Part shown: positions 1 to 11,650 of the stretch, piece by piece
Position numbering within the stretch: the first letter of the stretch is position 1
Layout: every line of letters begins with the position of its first letter
Assembly (NCBI GenBank): GCA_020002185.1
Contig: CM034533.1
Coordinates: 66,174,979-66,238,978, forward strand
DNA length: 64,000 bases
From: Paraescarpia echinospica
Lineage: Eukaryota > Annelida > Polychaeta > Sabellida > Siboglinidae
Direction: 5' to 3'
Translations under genes and position numbers: made by a program
The notes under the pieces: model-generated
The model's input: only the letters and a program-made list of their open reading frames with translations
Told to the model about the DNA's origin: nothing
Database searches by the model: none

Positions 1-261
1 GCTCACGAGCAAAATAATGACCTGGTGAAGGGTACAGAGGGTGCAGTGGGACTGACAGAGAATCCTTCAGCTTTCATGAAGTGGATGATAGCTGGACCTG
101 AGCAAGCACGACTTCTTTAAGAGTTTGAGGAGGAGTTTACCTCAGAAGAAGAAGAAAAAAAAATAGGAGGGACTGTCAACACAGAAGACATTCAAAGAGT
201 AAACATTTGGTCTTGTTCAGGCTATCTCGGAGATGAGCAATTTTTTCCTAGATGCGAGCTC

Positions 262-307
262 TGAAATGTTAACAATGGCCACTCTGAAATGTTAACAATG
301 GCCACTC
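262..307. repeat. 23-nt perfect tandem duplication
   Basis: Two identical 23-nt units (262..284 and 285..307), each starting TGAAATGTTAACAATGG, lie side by side inside the decayed gene. 23 is not a multiple of three, so this alone shifts the frame. Confidence 0.9.
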
Positions 308-610
308 GGAATGTCCTCGACGAGTCTGTTGTGAAAACGGTCCGTACCGTGGAAACAGTGGGCAGGGAGCAATATAACGCTTACCGTCAATCAGTGCTAA
401 CTGACTGCAAACGCTCGATCTATCCATGAGCCTATCAAGAAAAACTCACTGTTTCTGTTTAGTTGGCCAACACCCAAGGCAAATACCAAGCAGGCAGGGC
501 AGATCTCACTGCTGAAGATGATGTGTCACTCTTCTCCAGATTATATATAGATATGCAGAATAGGGATGGAGACATGGGAACCTTCTTCAAGCATGGCAAT
601 CACCCATATC

Positions 611-614
<4 letters not shown>

Positions 615-676
<62 letters not shown>

Positions 677-677
677 G
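615..677. repeat. (TC)n microsatellite inside the pseudogene
   Basis: About 60 nt of TC dinucleotides with one interruption near 661. It follows the codons for YPPSLS and precedes codons for GKLRQGKKSDLL, so it seems to have expanded from a TCTCTC run in coding sequence. It creates artificial Ser-Leu or Arg-Glu frames on both strands. Confidence 0.95.
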
Positions 678-1100
678 ACAGAGGTAAACTACGACAAGGG
701 AAGAAGTCAGATTTGTTAAGCATTCTGACCCAAGAGACAGATGAGCCACAGCATGTCGAAGTGTGACCACGAGGAAACGGATACAAGAATACTTATCCAA
801 TTGCAAGATGCCATGGAGAATGGTTCTAACATCTCCTTGCTGCACACTGTAGACAATGATGTAGTCGTAATCCTCATCGACAAATTCCATGCCATCGTCA
901 TCAAATATCCACTTGCAGACATCACATGGGTTGCTTTTGGCACTGGGAAGAACTTCATGTACCTACATATCAATGCCATCTGCCATGAGCTGGACAAAGA
1001 TACATCCACAGGCCTTCCACAGTTTCACAGGGTTTGTAAATCGTGGGTCAGAGTGCAGATGTTGTGACGGACAGGGCGACATGGAGAAAGAAAATTACCA

Positions 1101-1559
1101 GCCGTACCGACGACCCCCAGATGACGAGAAAAGTCAGAGAAGAAAAAGATTGAAAATAGTTTGCTATCCCATTACGTTGTGGTAAATTGAATAATAAAGA
1201 TTTTTAACGAGCCAAACGGAAACTGAAGACTACGAACTAATAAAGTGTTAAAAACAAAGTAGGATCTTTTGTCTGGAATGTCCCTCAAACTTGCAAAGCT
1301 ACATCAGCTTGTTTGAGCTAGCTTTACTAGCTCAAACAAGCTGAAAATTAAGCAATGTGACCTTTCATTGACCACTGGTGACCCCAATATGGCTCGGAAT
1401 TGAAAGCCGATAGTAGATTTGTGTTGAGCTTGCCAAAGTATAACTACATGCCGATTTACATGAAAATCAGAGCATTTAACTGAAAAAAAAAAGAATTTTT
1501 CAATGTTTTCTTCTACCATTGTTTTCTAAGTGGCTGAAACAGGCTCCAGCAAGGTCATG
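1101..1559. other. Intergenic stretch with a 16-bp perfect inverted repeat
   Basis: I recognise no gene here. Arms of 16 nt, CAGCTTGTTTGAGCTA (1305..1320) and its exact reverse complement (1328..1343), flank a 7-nt loop and could form a strong hairpin. No poly-T or other known signal follows it. Confidence 0.7.
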
Positions 1560-2376
1560 TGACTTGGTTCCAATAAATTTATCAAAAGTCATGGCACACA
1601 GATTGTCAGGAAAAAATGTGGTGCTTTTGTCCGGCATGTCCACATCATGTTGCTTAGCTGCCTCACTATATCGGACCACAATCGCATAGAAGTGGCATTA
1701 AATGTGTTGAAACCGTAGCTGAAACTCCAGTAATTGCCAAGCGCAACTTCCGCAACATGGATGCTGCAGCGTTTAATGATGACGTTAAATCTGCTTGTTC
1801 TGGCATGTGTGCCCACGCTGACGGTCAGCAAGCGGAAGCCTTAGCATCGGACTATAACACCTGTCTCACTAACTGCTTATACAAGCACGCTCTTTGGCGC
1901 TACGTACATGTCAAGAGCAAATCGCCGCATCCGTGGTATGACATTGAAGCAGTGAGAAGAGGCGAACATGTAAGAATCTGTGGAGAGGAACAAAACTTGA
2001 AATACACCGCCAGGTTTGCGTCGCCGCTCGCGACGACTGCACTACAATGATAGCCAGTAAGAAAACCGAATATTATCGCGGACAATTACAGAACGCTAAT
2101 AACAAGTACACGTTTCGCATTCTCAAAATGCAACTTCCTGAATTTTTCTCAGTGAAGAAAGGTAGTGATACATTCTCATGTTTCTTCCAAGAAAAGATCG
2201 AGAAATCACTGATTAACTTGCACTGTCGCATTGGCGTTGATCCGACAGAAGACGAGACACCTTGTTTTACTAACCCAATTCAAGTGTTCGAGCCAACTAC
2301 TACAGCCGAAATCACCGATATTCGTGGCACTACGGATAAGACATGCTCACTTGGTCCACTACCAATTACCAACTAA
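1560..2376 (+). mobile_element. Decayed CR1/L2-like LINE fragment, endonuclease end to RT linker
   Basis: Conceptual frames show the end of an apurinic endonuclease (SDHNRIEVALNVLKP, about 1673..1725), then the linker: NMDAAAFNDDVKSA, PHPWYDIEAVRRG (about 1927..1965) and FFQEKIEKS followed by FEPTTTAEI and SLGPLPIT. PWY-x-E and the 'S-L-G/D-P-x-P-T' block are typical between endonuclease and reverse transcriptase in Jockey-superfamily LINEs. There is a stop at about 2046. Sequence related to the element ends abruptly at about 2376, where a different LINE begins. Confidence 0.65.
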
Positions 2377-4435
2377 ATGATAACATGGAAAGTATCGAAA
2401 GTATCGGAAATGCGACATTTTCTTGAAGAACTCGAAAACATAGAATGGACCGAAGTTTTTGATCATAATGTAACAGCAGACCCTACGATAATCTATGATC
2501 AGCAATTCACTACAAAACTTGATGAAATAATAAATAGGCATTTTCCATTAAAGTATGTTAAATTCAATAAATACAAACATAAAAAAATCCAAATGGATGA
2601 ATTGCAATTTTCTCTCAGAAATTAAACAAAGGGACGAGCTCTACAGAACAGTCAACATGACAGAACCTGGCACAATGGCATATGCCTCAAAATATGCGGT
2701 ACTTAGAACCAAGGTTAAACAAGTCAGAAAGCTAAAACGAGATGCCAAAGCAGATTTTCACAAGTTAGAATTTAATAATCACAAAAAATACACTAAAAGA
2801 ACATGGGAAATTATTGCTGATGTAATGAATAAATCCAGAATCCAAAAAAATTACCAACTCACCGTAATAAAAACGGAATCAAGATAACACATAAAAACAA
2901 AATAACAAATAAATTCAACACCTTTTTTCTAAACGTTGGGTCAAATCTTGCAAATAAAATCGATACTGAAGGAAAACCTAACTTCCAAACTTATATAGAC
3001 AAGAAGAAAGCAGAGACAGTTTTCACATTTACACCAATTGACCAGGAACAAACGAAAACAATTATAAATAAACTAAAACATAAAAAAGCTCTGGATATCA
3101 CAGCATTTCTCAAACTTTATTAAAACCTTCATTTAATGCCTTAGCCAAGCCAATTACTTGCATAATTAATCAGTCACTGACAACAGGAATATGTTCCAAT
3201 AAATTGAAAATGGCGAAGATTGTTCCTATTTTTCAAGAAAGATGATGAACACGTTATGAATAACTACATATTAGTTTTACCTTCTGTATCTATCAAAGGC
3301 CTTTGACACTATTGACCATGCAATTCTCATCAGCAAACTAACACATTACGGCAGAACAAATGTAGAGTTAGATTGGTTCAGAAGTTATTTATACAACAGA
3401 CAGCAATATGTTGAACTTAACAACGTTCAATCATCTGCAGAAACAAAAATTGCAGGAGTCCCTCAAGGATCAATATTAGGACCTCTACTATTCTTAATAC
3501 AGTGTATATATAAATTATTTAGCAAGTACAAAATGTACACCCATCATGTATGCTGATGACATCACCCTGCTGAGCACATTGGGCAACTTCACAAATAACC
3601 ATACAACTAACTCAACATGTAATCAAATAAATGCTGAATTAACCAAGATAACGGACTGGCTAGCAGTGAAAAAGCTATCACTCAAAGTAAGTAAAACGAA
3701 GATGATGATTGTTCATAGTAAATAAAGACAACTAAAAAATAGCGACATTCCTAATATTGAGGTAAACAGTATTCCAATTGAACATGTAACACACTTTAAA
3801 TTTCTTGGTATTCTCATAGACTCGAATTTAACATGGTCTTCATCTAAATTATGGAATAACAGCATGGGGTCTTAATGTGGGACCACGAATAAGTAAGTTG
3901 CAAAAAAAGGCAGTCAGAGCATTATAAAACAGTAAATATAATTCCCATACAGCACCTCTGTTTAAAAATCTTGAATTACTAAAGGTAATCTAGAGGACAT
4001 CTATAAACTATCATGTCTCACACTTTTTTAAAACATGAAAACGAAAACCTTCCAGGATACTTCCAAAACATGTTTCAAACACAGGAAAATACAATAATAA
4101 GATTAAGATGGACCAGATAGGCACCTCAACGTTTTAGTAATATGGAAAACGACCTTTCAAACAACAATAATTATGATATTCAAGTAAAACATACAAAGTA
4201 TTGCCGCCTTCGCATCAGGCATGACATTCCAAAAATAATCAAAGAAAACTTTCTTCCAAAAATCGTACTTGAAAAAATTAAAATTAATTCACACCAAGAT
4301 TTTATAAACTATGCAACAAAATATATAATTAGCAAATACATATCACAATGTAACATTCAGAATTGCTATATATGCAAGCCAAATGGACCATATCTACAGT
4401 GGACATTGTCTAATATAAAATTATGTTTGTAAATG
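2377..4435 (+). mobile_element. Decayed Jockey-superfamily LINE, linker to C-terminus
   Basis: Order of recognisable pieces: linker (HFPLKYVKFNKYKHKK, then QRDELYR and KLKRDAKADFHK, 2530..2790), then the RT palm with SKAFDTIDHAILISKL (about 3292..3340), AGVPQGSILGPLLF (about 3452..3493) and MYADDITLLS (about 3548..3577), the thumb motif FKFLGILIDSNLTW (about 3797..3840), and a C-terminal tail ending LSNIKLCL near 4432. The catalytic FADD/YADD box is present, but many stops and frameshifts make it dead. About 200 nt appear lost between 3840 and 3860. Confidence 0.75.
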
Positions 4436-4780
4436 TAGATTAGGGTAATTTTGTTTCAGTTAACATTAACTGACAATAATCACGTCAATGGGTTTAGGGA
4501 CGGTAGTGATAATTATTGATATCAATATTTGTAAATGATCGTATAACTTGTTTGCTACTCTTCTTCTTCTTTCAATTACTTTACTGTTACTATGTTTTTT
4601 ATATAATATCAGTAAGTTATATTTATACAAACATATTTATTATATATTCGTCATTGTGGCCTGCTTGTAGGTCTTAGTGCAGGTCTCCATAGATCAATCA
4701 TCATGTATACTTATAATAATGTATAACCTGAATTATTATGTACATAATTGATCTGAAATAAATGTATATATATATTTATC
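4436..4780. other. AT-rich spacer between two LINE remnants
   Basis: AT-rich, no coding capacity. Probably the 3' UTR of the upstream LINE. A TATATATATTT run sits near 4766. I see nothing else. Confidence 0.5.
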
Positions 4781-6311
4781 GTGCCTATCATCACACATAG
4801 TGTAAACGCCTCACTCGAGGATGCAGTCATGCATGTGCTGCTTAAGCACGCAGTTGTCCGGCCATTGCTCAAGAAACAATCACTCAACAAGGACATACTC
4901 AACAACTACCATCCACTTAGCAACCTAAGCCATCTGTCAAAAGTCATAGAGAAAGTTATTGTGCGAAGGATCATCTCTCATATTTCCGATCAGCGAATGG
5001 AGGACTGTTTCCAATCAGCCTACCGGAAGAATCATTCAACTGAATCCGTACTATTGTGTGTAACAAATGCCATGAAAGCCGCTATAGACAATAGACAAGG
5101 CACGGCACTAGTTCTTATTGACAACATGCATAACATCGGGGGTCCCGCAGGGTTCGGTGGTGGGACCTTTGTTATTATCGATGCACGTACAACCCATTGG
5201 CGACATATTCAGGGCGCATGGACTTTGTTTTTATAAGTATGCGGATGATCTACAGTTGTACTGCCATTTTGACCCCACCGGGACTGCGATGGCTGCTACT
5301 CTGCGACGTATGGAGTGTCTAGATATTGTCAATCAGTGGATGACATCAAACTACATGTGCATGGACGACAACAAAACGGAAGATCTTCCCGTAGTACCAA
5401 AGCCTGTCGCTGCGCTTATTGACGGCAGTGTGATACGCGTAGGAGATGTTACGATTACTGCCTCAAGATGTGTTCGTAACTTTGGTGTCGTTATGGATCG
5501 CCAGCTCGATTTTAAGAAGCAAGTTTCAAGCATCGTCAGTGTGTGCTCATTTCACCTGCGTCATATCAACCAGATGAGTCGTTATCTCCCAAAGACGTCA
5601 AAGGAACGTGTCGTCAATGCCAGTATTACATCACGGCTTCATTATTGCAATTCATTTCTATACAGCACTTCTGTTAACAACGTCGCTCGACTGCAGAGAA
5701 TGCACAACTCTGCTACTAGGTTAATCCTACACCGCTAACGGAGTGCCTCTGTTGTGCATTCTTCACTGGTTGCCTGTAACACACATAATCGACTTTAAGC
5801 TATTAGTGTTTACATATAAAGCTGTGCATGGCGATGCCCCGAAATATGTATGCGACCTTGTATGCCCAAAAGCTTTGTATGTCCAAGAGCCCTGCGCTCT
5901 GCCAACAATAACATGTTAACGGTCCTGCGGACTCATGTCAAAGCAGTTCGTTTGCGGTGGCCGCGGCGACTTTGTGGAACACTTTGCCTAATGACATTAA
6001 CACGTCTGATTGTCTCTCTACTTTCAAGGCACGCTTAACGACTCATTTTTTTTACTCTCGTTCTTGTCCAGTGTGGCATAGTTTAGTCTCTGCATTGATT
6101 AGTTTCAGAACTGTAGCTAAGATCATTATTTTAGTATATTTATTTAATTACTGTAGTTATTTGTATATTTATTAATTTTATAAGAATTTCTTTTAGGAAA
6201 ATGCATGTTTATTTAGTCATCATTATTACCTCTATCTGGGTTCTACATTTGTAAAGCGCCACGAACAATTTATTTGGATCTGGCGCTATATTAAATAAAA
6301 TTTATTATTAA
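4781..6311 (+). mobile_element. 5'-truncated L2/CR1-like LINE with internal RT deletion
   Basis: Coding pieces: VVRPLLKKQSLNKDILNNY (about 4852..4908), LSKVIEKVIVRRI, the AYRKNHSTESVLL block (about 5020..5060), then a jump straight to ITSGVPQGSVVGPLL (about 5131..5180; the FD-x-IDH palm block is missing), KYADDLQLYCHF (about 5236..5272) and the C-terminal thumb with LHYCNSFLYSTSVNNVARLQ (5637..5697). The 3' end at 6250..6311 has a stem-loop GTAAAGCGCC...GGCGCTATATTAAATAAA and a short ATT tail. It has a frame change near 5130 and stops, so it is inactive. The same tail occurs at 27427..27500 and, structurally, in the SINE at 17340..17626. Confidence 0.8.
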
Positions 6312-6493
6312 CTGCAAGACCTCGGGATGGCGCACTGCAGCTTGCAGCTTCTCCAGGCTAGGATGACAAATATGTTGTCTGTGCGAGGGTGGGGAAGCCT
6401 GCAACAATCCTCTCACACAAAATCAATCCGAAGAAGACGAGTCTGAAAAGACTACTGAAGAACTAGACGAGGATAATGATGTGACATATGAAT
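6312..6493 (+). pseudogene. Possible Cys-rich C-terminal fragment, same family as 1..1100
   Basis: One frame reads CLCEGGEACNNPLTQ, then an acidic tail EEDESEKTTEELDEDND and a stop at about 6491. Cys-rich plus acidic tails are what I recall at the C-terminus of the family seen at 1..1100, so this may be its 3' end, separated by the LINEs at 1.5..6.3 kb. Evidence is thin. It may be unrelated. Confidence 0.3.
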
Positions 6494-6711
6494 AATATGC
6501 ACAAGCGTTTGCTCAATTCAAGCAAAGTAAACTTAATTTGTCAATTAGTCATGTTAGTTGGTTTTTCGAATACATTAACTTTGAATTTTATTTCTGTTGT
6601 GTTCTCATACTTGGAAATGGAGGTACCGAATTCAAGTCTATCAGGTCTTCGGAACCATATTTTGGAGGCCATATTCGATTTGAATGCTAATATAATGGCC
6701 AAATCACATCC

Positions 6712-7061
6712 TTATCCCTTCCAATAGATTCCTCGTGCTTAAAAACCTGGGTGTAAAACCAAAATTTATGTTTCTAGCACAAATACTTAAGGAGTTATGG
6801 CTATTTTAGTGATTTCGGAGGATGATTTGGCGGCCATATTGGATGTGATTTGGCCACTATATTAGCATACAAATCCAATATGGCCGCCAAATCACCCTCC
6901 GAAATCACTAAAATAGCCATAACTCCTTAAGTTATCCCTTCCAATGGATTTCTTGTGCTTAAAAACCTGAGTGTATAACCAAAATGTAAGTCTCTAACAC
7001 AAATAGGTCAGGAGTTATGGCCATTTTAATTATTTTGGGGGTGGCGGTGGCCATATTGGAT
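6712..7061. repeat. Direct and inverted copies of a 'GGCCATATTGGAT' repeat
   Basis: Two direct copies (6712..6844 and 6932..7061, about 75-80% alike by eye) both run from TTATCCCTTCCAAT through GAGTTATGGC to GGCCATATTGGAT. Between them is an inverted copy of the end, giving 60-nt arms (6785..6844 and 6873..6932) that differ at one position around a 28-nt loop. It looks like a foldback or non-autonomous repeat. No coding capacity. Confidence 0.85.
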
Positions 7062-7111
7062 TTTTTTAAATACCAATGGACACAATTTTGAACACCGTCT
7101 AAAAATATTGT

Positions 7112-7113
<2 letters not shown>

Positions 7114-7146
<33 letters not shown>
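7114..7146. repeat. (TA)n microsatellite
   Basis: Perfect TA run of about 33 nt just after the foldback repeat. Confidence 0.95.
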
Positions 7147-7148
<2 letters not shown>

Positions 7149-8402
7149 ATAGATAGAACAAGTCTGTACTCCATTTCCACTCTACGGGTCATATGCTCAA
7201 TATTCCTCCTGACTAGTTGAGTAATTACCAGCATAGTACCAATAAACAAGGCTAATTTAACCACGATTGTTTCGAGAACCCAAACTCGCCAACAGAAGGA
7301 CGCAATGCCAGTCACGACGTGTCAAAAATATATACCGTTTCATCATTTCTGAAGTCAGGTGTCACTGTCTACGTCACCGTGTCTACTCGTATCACTCTTC
7401 CAAGTGCTTACACAACTTAGTGGCTCGTTCTCTTGTAACGCGTTGTCACCTGACAACTCCGAGGTAAGACAATTGTATAAACCAGTTAAATAGGTCGATA
7501 TGTATCTAGGTTCGCCACAGCTGGTTGGCGATCCGTATTGTTGCAGGGATGTGTTTTATATGTAAGATTGTTCACATATATTTCGCATGGAAAGGGTCAC
7601 GTCATATTCATGTTACGACATGGAAGTCGTCGTTCATATAACTCGTAATAACGTCATAATAACGTCACGTCATATTACTGTTCCATCATATTATTATTCA
7701 AAATAAAGCCACATTTGAGACCACTTCAAGATGGTTGTGACATTTATTGTAGTCTGGACAATACCGTGTGGATATTCGTCGAAATAAATTACTGCAATAC
7801 TCAGAGTATAATTATGGGGACCTATTTTACAGTTGACCAACTCACCGTTTACTATATATATTATACGTTTATTTATGTCAGTCGTTGTATGTACAAATCA
7901 TGACAGTACACATAATAGCAAGATATTGGACCAAAATGCAAATAGTTGTCATATGAATGGTACATGAACAATAACAGAACCGAACGCAGATTCGTATTCG
8001 GTGTCACTTCCGGACGCTATCTGGAATTCATCGTAAATATTTATGGTTTGCGGTAAGTCCCAACCCTATATAAGTTGAATGTTTAGTGTTTTGAATCGTT
8101 TCAATAAGAAATGAATTCTACTAAGTTAAAAACATGTTATTTATTTAAACATAGACACAAGTGCTAGTAAATATTACATGTACACATAAACATATTATTA
8201 TGATATATGTCAAAGACTACGGCATTACCCACAGAAAGCGACCCACGACTAATTTACAGCCGGGCCACTATTTATACTGATATGTAAACAGAATCAACAC
8301 AGAATGAAGAAACGTTTTTTTTTGGATAATCAATACAACATTTCATTGTGCGTATACCACAAAGTCCCTGCGACGATTTAAGACGTGGTCTTTATTCCGA
8401 TG

Positions 8403-8404
<2 letters not shown>
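7147..8404. other. Intergenic, nothing recognised
   Basis: AT-rich. Open frames here are short and resemble no family I know. A CCCTATATAAG TATA-like string near 8063 has no gene attached that I can support. Confidence 0.5.
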
Positions 8405-8484
<80 letters not shown>

Positions 8485-8790
8485 GAGAGAGAGAGAGAGA
8501 GGGGGGGGAGACATACAGACAGACAGGCAAACAGACAGACAAACAGAAAGACAGACAGACAGACAGGCAGACAGAGAGAGAGAGAGAGAGAGGGGGGGGA
8601 GACATACAGACAGACAGGCAAACAGACAGACACACAGACAGACAGACAAACAGAAAGACGGACAGACAGGCAGACAGAGAGGGTGGGGGGAGGAAGAGAG
8701 CGAGAAATAGACATACAGACAGGCAGAGACAGGGCCAGAGCCGGAGACAGTGCCAAAGAGAGCGAGGGGGGGGGGGGGAGGAGGGGGGGA
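8405..8790. repeat. Compound (GA)n/(GACA)n/G-run microsatellite with a duplicated unit
   Basis: (AG)n at 8405..8451, (ACAG)n at 8452..8484, then two long similar units of roughly 95 nt, each with (GA)n, a run of eight or nine G, GAGACATACAGACAGACAGG and more GACA. It ends in G-rich sequence to about 8790. Long Arg-Glu, Asp-Arg or Leu-Ser frames on both strands are artefacts of the simple sequence. Confidence 0.95.
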
Positions 8791-8930
8791 GAGGGAGAGA
8801 GGCATATTTTGATTGCGGGCTTAATTCCGCAAAATGCTAAGCCCGCTCAAATGTGGTCATTTGCCTGTCATAGCCCGTCAGATGCTGCTGAAGTCATCAC
8901 AGGCAGGACCGCTGATCGAGCTATATCCTT

Positions 8931-9428
8931 TGGCGGGGTGGCCTGTTGTTTCAGACCGTACATGAAATTGCAATCGCGGAATTTAATATTTTCTGATATT
9001 ACCGTAAAGATAATATTCTTGTCTACAAGTTTGTCGCTGGGTGTACACAGGAATTGTGTTAATTTTTTGAGTTATTGTCGTTTGAACATCGCGAATGGTC
9101 AACCTTGCATTACATCCGCTGCCGCGTGTACGTTGCAGAATTAAGCATTTGTGTTCAAACGGCAATAACTCAATATCTAAAAACAAATCATGGGGACATC
9201 CAACAACAATCTTGTAGATAGGATTATTATCTTTACTGTGACATCAACAATTTTTTTTTTATAAATCCCATTACAAGTTTAAGCATTCGCAATGTTCAAA
9301 TGGCAGTAACTCAACAAGTAAACACAATTCCTGTGTGCATCCAGCGACACAGTTGTAGGCTTTGCGGTGATGTAAAATATTAAATTCCGCGGTTGCAATT
9401 TTAGGTACGGCCTGAAACACCAACCAGC
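8931..9428. repeat. Three copies of a dispersed 'CGGAATTTAATATT' repeat, one pair inverted
   Basis: The plus-strand copy (8931..9099) runs through CGCGGAATTTAATATT, GTCGCTGGGTGTACACAGG and GAGTTATTGTCGTTTGAAC. A minus-strand copy at 9281..9428 is its diverged reverse complement, with CCTGTGTGCATCCAGCGACA and TATTAAATTCCGCGG. A third, more diverged minus copy lies at about 9141..9250. No coding capacity. Confidence 0.8.
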
Positions 9429-10460
9429 ATAAATGCGCGCCATGCTAAATCCTAGCGGTGCTACCTGCTGTGACGCCACAACGACCGCTAGGTGTCGTAA
9501 CAAACTGTGCAGAAAATGTACAGAAAAGCGACACCAAAAGGGGCCTTGAAATGGGTAAGGGAGAGGTTTAAAAATTAGTTGAATATCAGGATACTATTTT
9601 TAGATTATATTTCATTCAGATTGGGCATAAAAAAAGGTTCATTTCGCTCAGTCTTTAATAACATAATAGGAAATGTTGAAACAAAACTCACTGTTCGCAT
9701 TAACGGCACCCTTTTCCATAATAAGCCAATATAGTTGCTTCAACCTGTATCTGCGTGTGTCCCCCTCTAGCGGACAGTGTGATGACGAAGTTCGTATTTA
9801 CAACGGAACGATACTGGTGACTCCTTATGCAGCGCTCAAATTGTCAAGTCATCTAGGTTGAAAGTTACCAGTCAACATTGATCTACCGTACTGCATCCGA
9901 GCAACTGGTGTCAAAGCCAGATTGACGTTTCTGGCTTTCTTTCCGCCAAGTCGATGGTAGGTCTATAATATGTGTTTATATATTGGAACACATCTCACCG
10001 GTCGACATCTGACAGAAACTACGAGCTGATCTAGCTGCTAGTTTGACTTCTGCGCTTCTCCTTGCCTTCGCAACATATGTATAAACACGAGGCTATGATC
10101 CTAACGAATCAGCACATTGTTTTAATATTAATTTGCCACAATTGACAAGAGCATCCCATTTAAAAATGGAAAAATGTCACTGAAAATTAATTTACATGTC
10201 GCTTAACGTATTTAAGACCAATAGGAAATACAACAGCGATGACGTCAATAATATTTCCACAATCTGTATTATAAAACAGTTCGTTTTCAGTTTGTATGTG
10301 CACCCATATCATCATTACTTTTGCATGTATCGGGCTGAAATGTTGCATGTGATCTACCAGGCCTATTGAGGTGGTTCGTAGATTTAGACATTTTCTAAAT
10401 TCGCCTGGGGTGGAGAACTTCGGGGATTCAATATTTCAAAAGGCTGTACATTGAGTTCTA
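9429..10460. other. Intergenic, nothing recognised
   Basis: No gene, RNA or known repeat that I can support. Confidence 0.5.
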
Positions 10461-10860
10461 GCCGCGGAATTTAATATTGTTTTATATCATCGTAAATATA
10501 ATTATGCCATCTACATGTCGCTGGATGTATGCAGAAATGTTGAATAGTTTTTAAGTTATTGACTTTTCAAAATCCTCAGCGCTTAACGTGCACCAGGTCT
10601 ACCTATCGCTTGTTACTTTTAGCATTTCGCTGCGTCAGCCCCGTGAGCGCGTGCTATTTCTGGCATACAACACACGGCAACAATTCCATGCAGTTCCAGC
10701 CTCGGAATTTAATGTTTTTCTATATCATTATACATATAATTATTCCATGTACAAATGTGTCACTGTATGCAGACAAATGTATTAGTTTTTATGTTATTAA
10801 CGTTACAAAGTTCCCGATGCGTCAGTTACACGGGTGAGCGCGTGCGATTTCTGGCAAAAG
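10461..10860 (+). repeat. Two more copies of the 'CGGAATTTAATATT' repeat in tandem orientation
   Basis: Copies at 10461..10573 and 10696..10813 share the CGGAATTTAAT start, a TATATCAT block, a GTCGCTGGATGTATGCAG-like or GTCACTGTATGCAG block and a TTTTTAAGTTATTG-like or TTTTTATGTTATTAA-like end with 8931..9099. A linked GAGCGCGTGC-ATTTCTGGCA block repeats at about 10645 and 10833. Confidence 0.75.
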
Positions 10861-11427
10861 GTTGTCCTAACAACTAGGCCATTGACCAATTACAATAAAT
10901 TCATGCGGTTAGGCTGGCAACACTTGGGGTGGGTTTGGGGAGTCTGGAACTCAAATATTGGGCATTTGAAGTTTGGTCTATTCTCAGTGTTCACAATTAT
11001 GTCAACAATATTTTTTTATATTTCGGTGCAAATGACTGCCTTTTTCGTAACTCAGCTAGTACAATAATATTATAGTCACAATAAGCATATAGTAAGTGGA
11101 GACAATGAGAGTTGATTTGATTGAAGGCATAGTCAGTTGTCCATGTTAAAGGGCTGTAACTTTTATTTCAGTCATCCCGTCGGATGCGAATCTAAGATAT
11201 TTCAACACCGAATCGAATCGAAGTCATTGCTGACCTGCGTGGCACCATTTCTTAGCTACCTGATTTTGGTAGCGTCATACAGGAATGAGCTTGAAACAGT
11301 TATAAATGTTATACATTTTATAAGTAAGCGTCGTAGAACGTGCGTATGTGTTTTCTTATACAACTCAATGGTGCTAGTGGAGCTACACGAAATAATGATA
11401 TTCGTTTATTAGTAATACAAATATGCC
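10861..11427. other. Intergenic, nothing recognised
   Basis: Unique-looking AT-rich sequence with no convincing exon. Confidence 0.5.
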
Positions 11428-11467
11428 TATATATATATATATACATATATAATAAGACGTGCGCGCT

Positions 11468-11547
<80 letters not shown>

Positions 11548-11650
11548 TGTCATTTTGTGTGTGCGTGTGTCTGTGTGCATGTAGTGCGCCTGTGCGTGTT
11601 TGTGCGTGTTTGTGCGTGTGTGTGTATGTGTGTGTGTTTGTGTGTGTATT
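11428..11650. repeat. (TA)n then long (GT)n microsatellite
   Basis: TA run at about 11428..11452, then GT repeats from 11465 to about 11545, continuing as interrupted GT/GC to 11650. Cys-Val and Thr-His frames on the two strands are artefacts. Confidence 0.95.

Larger units (their letters stand above)
1..1100 (+). pseudogene. Decayed copy of a conserved invertebrate HEE-ADTR family protein
   Basis: Successive blocks resemble, from memory, a large hypothetical family found in cnidarians, molluscs and other invertebrates; its function is unknown to me. The blocks are AHEQNNDLVKG...GLTEN...WMIAGPE (1..117), DESVVKTVRTVETVG...EQY (319..430), VSLFSRLYIDMQNRDGD (about 520..580), YPPSLS (605..620), GKLRQGKKSDLL (683..720), CDHEETDTRILIQ (762..800), TVDNDVVV (848..870) and ITWVAFGTGKNFMY (920..962). 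A TAA at 118, further stops, frame changes, a 23-nt tandem duplication at 262..307 and an expanded CT microsatellite at 615..677 break the frame. The window edge cuts the 5' part. It might instead be the ORF of a mobile element. The family match is by memory only. Confidence 0.6.

Noticed and set aside
8348..8840. Long Arg-Glu, Asp-Arg-Gln-Thr and Leu-Ser-Val-Cys frames on both strands
   Set aside because: Pure simple-sequence artefacts of (GA)n and (GACA)n. No start context or non-repeat domain.
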